Notes: generated by a model not told the origin, from the letters alone. Shown: positions 41,051 to 55,783, numbered from the stretch's first letter. The stretch is DNA of 64,000 bases from Portunus trituberculatus (GCF_017591435.1 NC_059303.1:2766360-2830359); one strand, 5' to 3'. Translations and numbers: made by a program.

Positions 41051-43534
41051 CGCATTTCTCTAAGCTACTCTCTCATCTGTACACTGCTTATCCTTCGCAA
41101 TCCTTTCTAAAAACAAGACAGAATCACATTTAATCTCGACTCGTAAACTGAGAACGCACAGCTGTAGGAAGACCTGAGAAGGCCAAGAACTGTGTGTGTG
41201 GGGGGGTGAGGAAGCAGAACTACAATGACAACAAGAAAACAAGTAACAGGAAAAACAACACGACTACCAATAAATTACGAAACGAGGAACGAGATACTGT
41301 AGCAAAACTTTGAGTGAGACTAAAGGACCACTGATGAGGACTAGACTAAGTTGAGAAGGAAGAAAAGGAGAAAGAGATAACTAAGGTATATAAATATGTA
41401 CCGAAAAAGAACAAAACTGAAAACGAAAGGCCTCTAGGTAAAGTTTCGGAGGAACAAAAGCAAAACTGGCGAGAACTAGACAGACTGGAAAAAGAAATGG
41501 ACGAGGAGCGGAGAGGAGTGCGGGCGGGGAAGTGTATATAAGCCTGTACCAAGCGAAGGACGAAATGGCAGGAAAAACGAGGACGCAGGTAATGGCCTCA
41601 GGAACATACATCAACTCTCGCACTCCGGGAAATGCCTCACTAAATCACGAGGAGCGCCTGCAGCACCTCCCCAGCGTGGTAGGCCTTCAGGAAGGCGGCC
41701 ACGGCATGAGGGATGGGCCAAGAAAGGCAGGAAGGGCTGTCAGGTATCGCACGTCGCCCCCCGCTAAGCCACCGCCGAATCCCGCTGCTCATTCCCCCCG
41801 TAATACCCTGAGAACAAACCCTGGAGGAGGTACCGGCGGGTCTCATTACACGATTTCCCAGGTGAGTCCGCCCCAGGTGTGCCACGCTTCCCAGGTGACG
41901 AGAAAGTAGGTACACTATTCCGAAACGCTTTGGTCTCTAACCACGACTATTTTCGAAGCCCACAAAGATGAGTAGCTAGATTCCCACGAATGTTTTTCTT
42001 GTTAATTACGTAGAAATTTTGTTAATCTGTCCTTAGAACCATAGAGCCTTAAAATCCCACTTGTGCAACTTCAACTAGAGCCTTTGGAATGTAGTGGAGG
42101 TGCGAAGAAGTGTTTCAAATTAAGGGGCCTTACATTTCACCTTCCCCCGATGGATGGAACTCCCTGATCGAACACCTCCAGGGGGTCGTGATGGGAGCTT
42201 TTATTCCACCGTGTAAACTCCCCCGATGAATAAGCCATTAGTGCGTTTGGCTGAGTAACATGTTTGGATTAGCGAGTGAAGACGTTGTGTGGCGCGGGGG
42301 GTGGCGAAGGTGGTGGGGTTGTGACACGCGGCTCACTCTGTCACTCAGCATGGGGGAGATGGAGGAGGAAGAGACCGTGGGGGAAGAAGAGGAGGGGGAG
42401 GAAAAGGAAGGATATCATAAGGGAGGTAAAGAGAGAAAGTAAAGCCGGGGAAAGAAAGATGAGGGTGTAGAACAAAAAGACATCGATAGCAATTTCGTTC
42501 TATTGTTTACGGTCATTCAGGTTACGTTAAAAGACGGACTCCCATCAAAAGAAGGGCACTCCGTAATTCCTTTGACAAAACTGAGTGATAATGAAGAGGA
42601 AAAAAAAACAACTTCAAACGTACACAAAAATTAACCCCAAAAATAACACCGGGGTAGGAAATATTTTAGACATTAATTCAATCTTGTAAATATTTATACT
42701 ACTTGTTTGCTTACTAGTCACGTGTCTTATTAAAAAGGTAGAAGCATCATTACAGAAACACACAAACAGGTAAATAGAAATAATCAAGGCGTATCTTCTG
42801 GAACTCAATAAAATCAACAAAAATACGCAAGACACGGAAAACATGTGAAAATTCGGAAATAAGTTTGCGAATTTAAAAGGCATTTGTATAGTAGATCACG
42901 AAAAGAACAAAAACAAACTATGACATCAAAGAAAATACTAAAAAATACTAATACATGAAGAGCCGCGGGAAAGAAATACCTGTTTGTAGTTTGTGGATGA
43001 GAAAAAAAAGAGAGAAAAAGGAAAACTTATATTAATCAGTTTTCTGAAGTGAGAGAATTTGTGTACGTTGAATGTGAAAAAAAGATGAAAAAATGGGGAA
43101 CGGAGAGAGAGACAAGATAAAAATGGAAAGGAGACAAGAGAACCGATATTTAAGGAATCAGAATAAGGGAAGAAGAAAAGTAGAAAATGAAGAAAAGGAG
43201 AAATAAAAACCAGGTAGAAGAGGAATAGGAGAGAAAAATGGATTGGAAACAAGTGACAATAAAGATAAAATACAGAAGATAACTAAAAAAAGGAAGAGAA
43301 AAGGAAACAAATCAATAAGACGAACAAAGAAAAGAAAAAAGGAAAGAAGGAAGCAATTTTAATAAAAAAAAAGAAGGTAAAGAAAAGAAAAAAAAAATAG
43401 ACAACTTGAATAAAATAAAGAAAGAAAACAAGACAAAGATGAGAGATGAATGAAACGATTAGAATAAGACAAATACAGAAGGAAAAACTGGAGAAAGAAG
43501 GAATGAATTAAAAAAAGGAAATGGAAAACGGATA

Positions 43535-43536
<2 letters not shown>

Positions 43537-43575
<39 letters not shown>
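43537..43575. repeat. (CA)n microsatellite
   Basis: Perfect run after about 600 bp of A-rich purine sequence. Confidence 0.96.
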
Positions 43576-43577
<2 letters not shown>

Positions 43578-44072
43578 GGGACCCGTGACGCCTGAGCCAG
43601 CCTTTCCTCGCCTCACTACAGCCCCTCATGAAATATAACGCTGAATAAATGCATGAGGCGTCCTTTGGGAAGTCGTATATTAGCGGTGCGTGGCTGCGTC
43701 TCCCTCCCTTCCTTGCCCTCGTCAGGATTCCAGTTCGCTTCTTCACCTAAATTCTGACTAATCAATCTGAAAAGGTGTGTTGGTCGAGGCTTAATTGGCT
43801 TCATGCTTCACCTGTGTTTCTCCTCCTCACCTGATTTGATTTGATTTTTCATTACCTTTTCTTGAACAATGTGGAAGTAGTTTTTTTTTCCTCTTTCGTG
43901 TATTTTTTTTTAATACATGTTTTATCAGATTTTTATTTTTTTGGTTCATTTATTAATTTGTTGTCCTTTTTCACAACTATTTCTGTCAATTATTCGTGTG
44001 TTCAATTTTGATTAATGAAATTTACTGCAAATCTTTCTCTTCTCATATTTTAAGCATTTCACTCTTCTTTCG

Positions 44073-44184
44073 AGGAGGAGGAAGAGGAGGAGGACGACGA
44101 CGAGGAGGAGGAGGAGAAGGAGGAGAAGGAGGAGGAGGAGGAGGAGGAGGAGGAGGAGGAGGAGGAGGAGGAGGAGGAGGAGGA
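44073..44184. repeat. (GGA)n block
   Basis: GGA units with GAC, GAA and AAG variants; about 110 bp. Confidence 0.97.
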
Positions 44185-44741
44185 TAAAGAGGGAAGATAT
44201 GTGGGAGTAAATTTAAAAGGAATTGGGAGAAGAATAAAATGAATAGGAGAACGAGGGAATGCGAAGAGGAGAATGTGGAAGACTTTCAAATTAATAGACC
44301 AATTTCTGCCTCTTCACTTATTCTGTTCACTCTTTCCTTCCTCTCTTTTATTCCATCCTTCCCTATTACTATTACTTCATCCTTCTTTTTCATCCTTACT
44401 CTTTTCAGTAAGATCGTCATTTTTTCACACAGTTCCTCTGACAGAAAAAGGATATGACTACTATCCTATGTTTCTCTTTACTTTATCCTTCCTGCCCCCT
44501 TATCACTAATTTTCAAGGCTTGCTTTTCCTATACGGTTCATATAGGACGGGCAAAGGACACATGATGCATCCTTTGAGGACTGAATGAAAGAAACAACAG
44601 AAAGAAAATGAAGTAATGAAAGAGTGATGGAAACTGTGAGGGAATAGAGATTTTTTAAGGTAAAGGTTGATGGAAGCGATAAATGGTAAGAGATTTTCTT
44701 CCAAAACATCGCATGCTTCCAAAATCAACACCGTCTACCTC

Positions 44742-44822
44742 CACTGCCGCCTCCATCACCACCACCACCCACCCACCACTGCCTGCCGCCACCACCACCA
44801 CCACCACCACTACCGCCACCAC
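44742..44822. repeat. (CAC)n microsatellite
   Basis: CAC/ACC units with interruptions. Confidence 0.9.
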
Positions 44823-45930
44823 TCAACACAGCCCACTCTGCTTCGTAACAAATCACCGAAGGCTAACATATTCGTGGTAATATTTCCCAGCCAGAGTCTT
44901 AATGTGAGGCTCTTCCGCCCGCCTCCTCCTCCTCGAACCAATCCTTTACCAGGTGGTGCTCAACCGGACTATCGAGCCATTTAATACTTGACCATCTCTG
45001 AGTAAGTGAAGGAAAAAGGAAAACTGATAAAGAAATGCATGTGTTGTTGTGATTCCCCCTCCCCAGCTTCTATTATTTATCAGTGCGATTGTTGCATGTT
45101 TCATTGTTTATGATCGAAAATAAAAGGGAAATAAACATGAATATCAGTTACAATTATCGATTTCTATTCGATATTGTACTTACATTTGAATTGTTAATAG
45201 AAAGACGAATGATTACGTAAAAAAGACCAAATTAAGGATAACAAAATAAAAGCAGCCAATACAGACAGAAAATCCAATCAACTCAATGTGAAAAAGAAAA
45301 AGAAAAAAAAAATCCTATACACAAAAAAGGTATTCCCACACAGAGTTATTCAATTTTCTCACAGTAAAAGAATGAACCAAATTAAAGCCATCAATCAGAG
45401 ACGCCGTGAGGACTCGGGGCGCCTCCTGACGAAGTAGTGAGCGGGGCGAGCCGGGTGCAGTACATATGGGGAGGCGAAGGAGAAGACGACTCGCTGTAAG
45501 GCAGGCATACATTTGGTCGGTGATCGATAGTGATTAATCCGGAGCCTCTCACAGCTCATAACGTTAAATAATGGCTCAATAATGAACTAACGAGCGCTCA
45601 ATAACGCGTAGGGAGGCAAGGGAAGGAATGGTCCGGGCCGCGCCAGTCGTCAGCGCATCCAGTCCTTCCCTGTGACGAGAACCAGAGAGCCCGGCAAGCA
45701 CCGCGGCGCCGCTCGAGGACACGACGGCTGATGACGGCGAGAACGGGGACGAGGACAAGGGAAGGGAAGATTTACATATTTCTTATCCACTGGTAGTGTT
45801 TGTTTTGCTGCCTCGAGGAATCTGAGTCACTAATGAGATGCTTTGTTGATGTTAACACCAAATATTTCATGATCTACACTAGTTTTCTTGATTTATTACT
45901 CGATAACTGAGGAAGAAAAAGTTGTATGTA

Positions 45931-46091
<161 letters not shown>

Positions 46092-46970
46092 GATGTTAAT
46101 TTTGTTAATGTTAACGTTGAATGTTTCATGATCTGGAAAAGTTTACTTTATTCATTCATCGATAACGATGAAAAAATGCTGTATGCATTTATTTCTAGTA
46201 CTGTAATAAATTTTCTATGTCATTTTCCATTTGTTACTGATTAGGAATAACACAATTGTCACTTTCTATAACTGCTAATTTTTATTTAGCATTCTTCTAT
46301 CTATTTAAAGTGAATATGAATTATTACCAAACCTTCCTTGAATAGACACGCTTCGTTTGTTTGTCCTTTGTAACATATTCATGAGGGTAGAAAGAGTACT
46401 GATGAAGTGATAGAAGTAAAGTAAGTAGCCACATTTTTGCGAGATGAGCACCAACAGAAGAAGAATCACAGTACCCGACATTTACTGGCTGATGAATGGC
46501 GAGGAATGTAAGCAGATATTTTCACAACCCTGAACGCACACACTCTTGTCTGATGACTTCTGCACTCGTGTATGAAGAGATGCATTCACAAACGCCTTAA
46601 TGAAGTGGTAGTGTTGAGAAACCCGCTGAGTTTGTGTTGATTATTATATATCATTGTCAACAGGACCTAGATGCCGGGATGAGAAGGAGTGCTTGTGGAT
46701 GTGACTGCCAGTGTAAATGTATGCACGGCCGCCTTGTCTCGGCTGCCCTCCTTTGACGGCAATGTTAGCTTGGTTTTATTTATCTGTTTTATTATCATTA
46801 CTGTTTATCCAGAAGGGAAGAACACCCAGGGAGCAAAAAATGATTCCAGGAATCAAAACACTTGTTGATTTTTACTCTCAGTAAAGGAAAGATGGATATT
46901 CTAAGGATACAATATAAAAAAAAAATTTACCAGGAATATTAAGTTGAATAAAATCATAGAAACGTGAAAA

Positions 46971-47274
<304 letters not shown>

Positions 47275-47450
47275 ATTGATTAAAGAAATCGACCTAATTT
47301 TTTCCTTTATTAGAGTGAGCTCAGATCTCAACAATAAGGCAATATATAAAAAAAGACAAGTGACAGTGCCATTCCCCCTAAAAGACTAGTCTAATGGGTT
47401 ATCCAAATACTGAGGATGTCTCTTCAATTATACACAACATGAAAGCCAGA

Positions 47451-47511
47451 CTAACCTAACCTAACGGGAAACCCAAACTAACTTAACTAAGCTAACCTAA
47501 CATAAGCTAAG
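47451..47511. repeat. CTAACCTAAC telomere-like patch
   Basis: Three close CTAAC units, then decayed CTAA/CTAAC units. The complement is GGTTAG, the arthropod TTAGG telomere motif. It lies in the dac intron about 22 bp past the exon A donor. Confidence 0.7.
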
Positions 47512-47538
47512 ACAACAGAAGAGGAAAGCCAGACTCAC

Positions 47539-47669
47539 CAGGCATGCTACCGTTAGGGAAGGGGCTGTTCTCCATGTGTCGCTTCTTGAGGTCGTAGAGA
47601 GGGTCCTGCGCGGAGGGCGACATCGTCATGAAGTCTGAGGCTCGCTTAGGGGGTCGGCCGGGCCTGGAG
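47539..47669 (-). CDS. dac: dac exon A: segment just after Dachbox-N, RPGRPPKR motif
   Basis: An internal exon reading S-S-R-P-G-R-P-P-K-R and ending N-G-S-M-P. In known Dachshund proteins this basic, AT-hook-like GRPPKR segment directly follows Dachbox-N, so the missing DD1 exon(s) should be the next exon upstream. The donor is a consensus GTGAGT (47538-47533). Two acceptor AGs lie 6 bp apart, giving a start at 47669 or 47663 in the same phase, so a two-residue NAGNAG-like variation is possible. The last base (phase 1) joins exon B as G|GT (Gly), giving S-M-P-G-D-L-R. The C-terminal part (DPLYDLKKRHMENSPFP) has no assigned domain. Its isolation, with 13 kb of intron downstream and more than 16 kb upstream, fits a long developmental gene. 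Confidence 0.82.
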
Positions 47670-49559
47670 CTGGACGTGAGCACAAAACAGTACACGATAA
47701 ACACACCATAAGGGTTAGTAGAGAGGACCCCATGCGGAGGACAAGACCAAGAAGCAGCGAGGACAGGATTAAGGGGTTGATGATGGAGAGGAAGAGAAGG
47801 AAAGTGGATGAAGTTACAAATTTGAAGAGGAGAGTACGAAGGAAGGCGATGATGGTGAAGGAAATTAGAGATGGAAAGTGAATGAGTTTAAGAAGATGAG
47901 AACGGATGGAAGGAAGGAGGTAATATGAATGAAAAACAAAGAAACTGAAGCAAAGAAAAAAGGAAGATACATTTATAAATCAGAAGAGGAAGAACAATTG
48001 AAGAAGCATAGTAATTCAAAAAGGGAAATAAAAACAAAAAGAAACCATTGGAATCTAAGACGATGAATAAGAAGTGACGATAAGAAAATCAACTGAAATG
48101 AGGAAGATAAAACGAAAATAAAGAAAATGCATGACATTGGAAGTTAAGGATCAAAGAAAAAAAGGGAAGGCAGAGAAATGAAAAAAAGCGAGAACAGGAA
48201 AAATAAAAAGACTAACTGCAATTGATAGATTTAAAGGTGAAGAAGACAAACGTAGAAAATTCAAAGAACGAAAGGTGACTAGATTAAGAAGCTGAAGAGG
48301 AAAGGAAGGTATGGGATTATATAGGTACAAGGAAAGAGAAGAGTCGACGAAACCATGAATCTGTTTAATAAAAGATGAAGGAGGGAAAGGTGAATTAACT
48401 GGTGGGAGACGAAGATGAAAGGGGTATGAGAGGGACGTGATGAAAAATATGTGAAAATGTTTAGAAAGGAGTTTTAAAGAGATATGAAGGCGAGAAGGCA
48501 TTAAATACGAAAGGAGAATTGATAAGGATGTAAAAGCATAGTGAAGGGAAGATGTATGAAAAGGAAATGAAAGAAATATTGAAGCAAAAGGCAAATTAAA
48601 TCAAGGTGGAAACTATGGAAAAATGTCTTCACTGATTACAAACTATTCACTTCACTCAGAATTTTAAACATGAAATCAAGAAGGAAAGAAGATTAACTAA
48701 AAGGGAAATAATGAGAACCAATTACACCCAGTGGATTAGTAATTCTTAACTTACATATTACACTATGCAAGGATACATACAGAAAGGTGAATGGATGAGG
48801 CGATACTGGTGAGTTCGGCCACGTAACAATAGTGCATTTAATACCAAACCAAGTATTTAGAGTAATTTTCTGTATCATGACCTTAACCTCACCTGTCTCG
48901 CGTAAACTCATCCAATACACCAAATAACAAAGAAAGAGAAATTAGAAAAAGTAGACAGATGATACATAAAACAAAAACAAAAACAAAACACGTCGCCATT
49001 TATCCTAATACCATGCAGATACATAATTCAGATAACAGCAACACCTTTAAGAATTACAAGGTTAATCTTATCAGTACGACTCTCACACATCAATACCTTG
49101 CTATACTTAAAACAGCTCCGTAATATAAGGGTCGGCACACTCCCGAGGCTCCGCGCACTCCCTCAGTCACCACCACCTCAACTACACCGCGGGGAAGGCC
49201 TTGTAATTACCACGTGAATAACTTAACACGCACAAGTAAAAAGATGTGAAAAAAAAGCAAAAGGTGTCTATAAATAATAACTAAACATTATCCCTCGCCC
49301 AAAGATGATAAGCGTGCGGGTCGTGGATTCCCTTAGGTGGGTTTCAATCCAGACACGATCCATCAGTAATCAATTGGTGGATGGGAGGACGTCTGGGGTG
49401 TACAAACTGTAATATGTTGAGGTTATTGCTCCACCGGCCCTGCTGTCACTGGCCACGCCCCGCCGCATGCAAACCCTCGCCTCCTTACTCCTCCTGCCCC
49501 TTCTTTACCCCTTCGTCCCCTCGTCCCTCATCTACCTTCTCCCCTTGACTCTTTTTATC

Positions 49560-49790
49560 ATCTTTCAACGTTCATTTCGTCTGCAGTCGGTCCTCTATGC
49601 TCTGTGATTCCGCATTTATTCACCCTTTTCTCTATATACCAGTACCCTCTCCTCCCCTTCATCCTCTTACATCCCCTCTCCTCTTTTCGTACTCTTTCAT
49701 CGTCTGTTTCGTCTCCAGTCAGTCTTCGATGTCGTGAGATCATCCATAAATTCCGCTTTCTTTCTGTATATCAATGCCAGCTTCTTCTGG
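49560..49790. repeat. degenerate direct duplication, period about 132 bp
   Basis: TTTCGTCTGCAGTCGGTC at 49575 is repeated as TTTCGTCTCCAGTCAGTC at 49707. Downstream CTCTATATACCAGTAC and TCTGTATATCAATGCC also align. Confidence 0.7.
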
Positions 49791-52061
49791 TTGCTTTTCT
49801 CCCGCCCCTCCCTCTCCCTGTTGGTATCCAAGGCGCCTCTACCTGTGCTTCAGCCTCAGGCCTCCCCGCCCTTGTGCTTCTGTCGTGTCCGCCGCCTGTC
49901 GGATGATTTCTCTCCGTAATCTCTCCCCTGTCACACCCTCCACATATGTTTCTCCTCCCTTCCCACAAGGCTTGGTGATAATCATCTTCTCATGACATAT
50001 GCATTCTTATTTTCATTCTTATTTTTCGTTTTTTCTTTTTTTTTCCCTTTTTGTTACCTCCTTTTCTTTCTTCGTTCTTCTCTCGTTTCTCTTTTGTGTT
50101 CCTTTCCGCTTATAAATTCTCAGATTAGATTTTTACAAACCCCTTAAAAGTCAAGGATTTACTATCGCTCTTCCAATGTCATCCAGCCTTTTCTGTACTT
50201 ATTTTTTCTCTTTCACTCTCTCTTTCTTCCTCTCTCTTTTCTTGGTATCCTTCTGCCTCATTATTTTTCCTCGTTCTTTCAGGGTTTGCTCGACCTCCAT
50301 TGACTCCTCCGCGGTGACCCTGTGCATCGCCTCCGTTCCATTTATCACGCTATCACGACTTACAACACGGCGCCGCGGACCAGACCGACCCGCAAGAAAT
50401 ATGTTATGGACGCGAAACTCAATCGATCGAGCTTTTAAGAGAAGACATTTTTCATTCACTACTTCAATAATACGCGAGTTATTTTTTTTTCTCTCTTTTT
50501 TCTCTCTCTTAGTAATGTTGTAGTTGTAGAGTCATTCAAATCCATTTTTTTCCGTAAATAGCATACAAACAGTGATATGTGATCCAATCCTCCTTTCCTT
50601 CACACAGGTGGCTCTAAACAGTCCTCATTCATTCAGACACCTTCCTCATGCCTCCCAAAATCTCATGTACTCCTCTCACCCTCTCTTAACTCTCCCTTAT
50701 CGTCTTTTATCTCCCTCTCCCTCACTCTGCCTCACCCATCACTAGTTCGTCACGCCTCCCTCTCTTCTCTTCTCTCTCACTCTCCGTCTGCCTCACTCCT
50801 CTCTCCATCATCAGAGCTAAAGCATTCACAAACATTCAAAAGGGACAGTTCAATTTAGCAACATAAAGTTTGCACAAATAGAAAAATAAGTTAATAAAGA
50901 AAAATACTAATAACACCTTAACATCTTCAATAGAGCTCTTTTCCGCTCTAAGACACCTTGCTACACCGCGCTTTGCAGAACTACTAAAGAATAAACAGAC
51001 AATCTCAACACTGCCATCTCCTTCATAGTAGCTTCATCTTAAAACCTTCAGTAGTACTCATTCCTTCTCCCTCCGTCACCTTACAACACCAAGCCTTCCT
51101 TACAGTAGCAGCAGAAGCCCTTCCCCCCACAACACCACCCAAACACGCCCCTAAGTAACCAGCAGACAGTCCCAGCCAACCACCTCCCGCCACACTAACT
51201 ACTGGAGGGTCATTCATGCCGCGCTAACTTGCCCCGCACAGACAGTAGCTGGGATTTGATGACCTGGACACCCGTAGCTAAAGGGCAGCGAAAAGAGGGA
51301 GGGAAGGAGGGAGGGAAAGAGGGAATGGAGGGACGGCTGAAAGGGAAGGTTTGAAAAGGTAAAAAGATGAAGGTGTTTATATTTTGTGGCTATTTTTTGG
51401 GTTTTTTTAGTTTTTTTTTTTATTTAATGATTTGTTCTTCCTTTTCTGCAGATTTTTACTTCTCTATTTCTTTTCTTCGTTCGATTTTCCAGTTTCCAGT
51501 TTCTCTTTCTCTTATTTCTTCCCTTTTCCTAATGCTACATCTTCCTTCTCCTTCTTTTTCCCCATTTTTTTCTTTCTCATTCGTCCAATCTTCCACTTTC
51601 CCTTTTTTTTCTTCTTTCGTCCCATTTCTTTACGCCAAATCATCACTCTCCATCTTCCCTACCTCTCTCTTTTAGTCTCTCTCTCTCCCTCTCTTCCTCC
51701 CCCGTCTCCCTTCCCTCCACCAGCAAGAAAATTACGTAAAGTCACGACGAATTTGCTGGAGGAGAAAATAATTAAGTCTCCATGTATTAGCATCTCAAAT
51801 CACTATTTATATTTTGGTATACACTGTTGCTTTAATTCTTGTTTATATTGATACTTGACACGTTAATGCAGTACGAAAATGATAATAGGACTTGAGGTGG
51901 ACACATAATTAATAGTTGTTGGTAATAATGATAATGCAGATGATGATGGTAATAATAAGGAGAATGAGAATAATAAGAGGAGGAGAAGAAAAATAGTAAT
52001 AAGAATAAGAGCGATAACAAAATGAAGAAGACGGAATAAAAAGAAAGATGGGAAGAACAGC

Positions 52062-52070
52062 GTAGTAGTG

Positions 52071-52115
<45 letters not shown>
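52062..52115. repeat. (GTA)n microsatellite
   Basis: Near-perfect TAG/GTA run. Confidence 0.96.
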
Positions 52116-52183
52116 CATTAAAGAAAAACAAGAGAAAACAATAAAACTAACAAATGCCATCTAACCAGAACAATGTCATTATT

Positions 52184-52185
<2 letters not shown>

Positions 52186-52239
<54 letters not shown>

Positions 52240-52242
52240 ACA
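52186..52242. repeat. (CA)n microsatellite
   Basis: One CATA interruption. Confidence 0.96.
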
Positions 52243-52457
52243 CTGCCAAGGGATGCGCTCATAACTATTAAAACCAAGTAACTTCTTTTTTTTCTTCTCA
52301 GTATCGTTAACTTTCCGCCTGCACGTCCTCCGCCATCTCCATGTTTACTTGATAATGTGTCCCCCTCACTTTTAATGTTCAAAGTTTACCCGCGAGAATA
52401 TTGTTAAAATAAATGAAACAAAATTATGAAGCTTTACTCAAATTTATGAAACAAGTT

Positions 52458-52558
<101 letters not shown>

Positions 52559-53062
52559 TAATGATAGTGTTGTCGATAATAAACATGAGTCTAAATTAAT
52601 TTTGAGTTGAAGTTAAAAACGTGTTTATTATTATTACCGTGAAAAATTATTGATTAAAACTTTTCAATAATAGTGAATTGATAGTAAGAAAGAAGTAAAG
52701 AGAGAAAAGAAGAAAAAAAAATACTCGTTCCTGTAGGCTTGATGTAACGGTAAGAAGCCATTCAAGTATTCTTCAACTTTTTCAGTCTTTTTTTTTCTTT
52801 AATCAGCTTTTCCTCTTTACTCTACGAACATTCTGAACTCCTTCATTACTACGGTCGTCCCTCCTCCCTTCCATCCTTCACCCCTCTGGCACTGCTGAAA
52901 TTGCTTGTGTGGAGACATAAGACAGAACAAGAAGAGGAGGAATGAGGTTAACTTGATTGATCTTTTACGCCACAGAAATATTTACGAGCTGAAAAAAAAA
53001 AATTGAAAACATAAGAATTGAAGGGGAAAATATGTGTCGTACTGAAAATATTAATCCGTCAT

Positions 53063-53064
<2 letters not shown>

Positions 53065-53141
<77 letters not shown>
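53065..53141. repeat. (GA)n microsatellite
   Basis: Perfect run. Confidence 0.98.
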
Positions 53142-53144
<3 letters not shown>

Positions 53145-53537
53145 TTCAGAGAGAGAAACAGAGACAGACAGAAGGCCACAGACAATCCAGACAGGAGAAA
53201 GAATACGAAACTCAACTGCACTTCTTCGTAAACCTCCACTCCTAACTGTGAAGGCGGCGTGAACTAAGACGCAGCTACGTAGGTACTGGTAATTAATCAG
53301 GGGTTAATAATAAATAAACAGTTAATAGCCTAGGCAATAAATCAGCGATGAGACAAGAGCAATTTAGTGTCGGCAGCAGAGAACCATTTTTTTTCTTTCC
53401 GTTCAAAGGTGGTAGAGGAACTTTTGCACGTGTATGTGAGCAATTTCAACTCCAAATAAATCCAGATGCAATATAAAGTAGAATTGGATGATGAGTATTA
53501 TTGACAAGAAGATACTGTTGGTGAAGAATGAGTGTGA

Positions 53538-53569
53538 GGAGGAGGAGGAGGAGGAGGAGGAGGAGGAGA
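53538..53569. repeat. (GGA)n microsatellite
   Basis: Perfect run. Confidence 0.95.
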
Positions 53570-55644
53570 AAAAAATAACAAAAACCAGACAGGAAAACAA
53601 TACGAACAAGTGACAAGTATAAGTAGGAAAGTACGCAAACAAGAACTTAAAAAAATAAACAAGAATAATCATAATAAGAACAAAAATAAATCCGCCCAAA
53701 AACTAATTCAACATAAAAAATAAAAAATCTCAAACAAACTAAACCAATGATAAAAGAAGAAAGAAAACACCATTCAGAGATTGTCGTCCTGACAGAACCA
53801 ACACTCAACCAATCCCAGTGTGGCTACAATTGTCTCACTTCCTCCTGCTACACCCCTTCGTCAGGCAGCTCCTCCCTCTTTCCTTCCCTTAGAACCCTTC
53901 CTGGGCTCCCACGATTCGTCTAAATTAGTGTCCAAGTCCCGTCCGCACGACATAACTGAGGAAATGTGTCGAGGGGCGGCGAGGGAGCCCACAGCAGTCC
54001 TCTGGCGGTGAAGAGGGAAACCACAACACCTCCTGGCCATCACTCAGGGCTGTCAGGCGCCGCGGAAGGGGAGTGAAAGGTCCTTGTCATGTTCTGAAGG
54101 TAAGGTGGAGTTTGTTCTGTGATTCCACGTTTTGTGGATTTGAAGGAAAGACGAATTTGTGTTGCGTGAATGAGTGTTGTCTTTTGCTTTCTGAGATGTT
54201 GAGTTTTAGTTGATTCTCGAACTGATATTGAATGCATTAAAGTTTTTCTAAGTTTTGTTAGAATAAACAGAAAGACAGAACGTGGCGAGAAAATCTACTT
54301 CATTGACTGCGTCCTTTTATTTCAACTCTCTTCATTGTAATAGTCAAAATGAAAACAACAACAACACCTGTCTCTCTCTTAATGAAGTAACTTTCCACCT
54401 TCATCCTTCACCTCCATCCTGCTGGCATCTTCCCTTGTCCAGTCCTCCTGCCGGCCATCCATTCTTTCCCTCTCCCTCACTCCTTTACTCGTTCCCTTCC
54501 CCTTCCCGTCGTGGCTGAGGACTGACTGCTGACAAACGAGGCGATCAACTCAACCACTCAAGACAGAACCAACAAGAGGCCCCGGGACGCCCTCACTCTG
54601 TGCCTGGACGATGTAAGCTGAATGTAGTGCGCCCGTGGTCAGTTCGAGGGTGAGGGAGCTACCCATTACACAGATTGCCGTCACGCACGCCCTCTAAAGG
54701 CTAATCCGGGGACTAATACGACGCCATTGAAATGTCTTCTCGTTTTGACATCTTATGTTGGGAGATAATTTCTGAGGTTACAAGTATTATCCTTTAAATC
54801 GTTTCGTCTCTTGGAGTAGATTATCTTGGTGATCTACGGGTTGATTAGGGCAATGAATGGTGACTGTGTAAGCATTCTCTCGTAAAACCCGTGCCCTACT
54901 TCTTTTCTTTTGACGGATTGAAAAATGTCAGCGTTCTACCTTGAGTAAATGTTTTTCTCAAGCTCCGATAATATTTTTGCTAACGCCGTTTCATGGGCTT
55001 ACGTTTTTTTTTTTTTTTATTGATATGTTAAGTTTTCGATTAATTCGTAAAATGAAAACTGAGCGCTCCTTGAATCCCGTCTTTCTTTTGTCGTTATACT
55101 TGCTTTTCAGTTTATATTCCTACATTGAGTTATCGTTTTATTCTTATACAGTAAAGAAGTGCAATTAGTTATACCGCTATTCAACTTCAAACCTTGTCAT
55201 CTTGTATCTTTGTTTGTTGACGAGGGGATAAGAGAAGTGCCGGGAGTCTTCACTGTGACACGAGGAGAGGCGCATCGCTCATAACACATAACCAACTGGA
55301 CGCGGCCACAGTTTAGCGCCTGAGTTGAGTCGTTCAGTCCATTATTACTCTATTCCGTTGCGTCCCGTGTCCCCACCTCCTCGCGGCCTGGCCTGAGCAG
55401 GATATATGCACGACAACACGCTCATTATCTTTAAATTATATTGGATTTATACGACGGGGATTCGGCCGAGACTCATTCATCTCTGCCCAGCCCTGACCAC
55501 CACGACGCTCGGCCACTGACCAGCAGCACACCAGGAACACGAGTCTTGATCTCCAGTTCGTCGGGTTATAAGAGCAAGCAACTGCGTTCTTAAATGTTTC
55601 TGGATCTACCCTTGATTACATTTAAATAGGCCTGAGGGGAGGTT

Positions 55645-55783
55645 AATAGTGTTTTAAGAGTGCTTTCATGAGTCTGATAATAGTTTAGCTAGGATTACAT
55701 ACTCATGAGAACCGCCTTGATGATTTTCGCGGTCTTTGGAAATAGTCCTTTAAGAGTCTTGTCATGGTCCTGGTAATGGTTTA
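55645..55783. repeat. degenerate direct duplication, period 96 bp
   Basis: A 43-bp segment starting AATAGTGTTTTAAGAGT at 55645 recurs as AATAGTCCTTTAAGAGT at 55741. The shared core continues through TCATG, CTG(A/G)TAAT and GTTTA. Confidence 0.7.
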
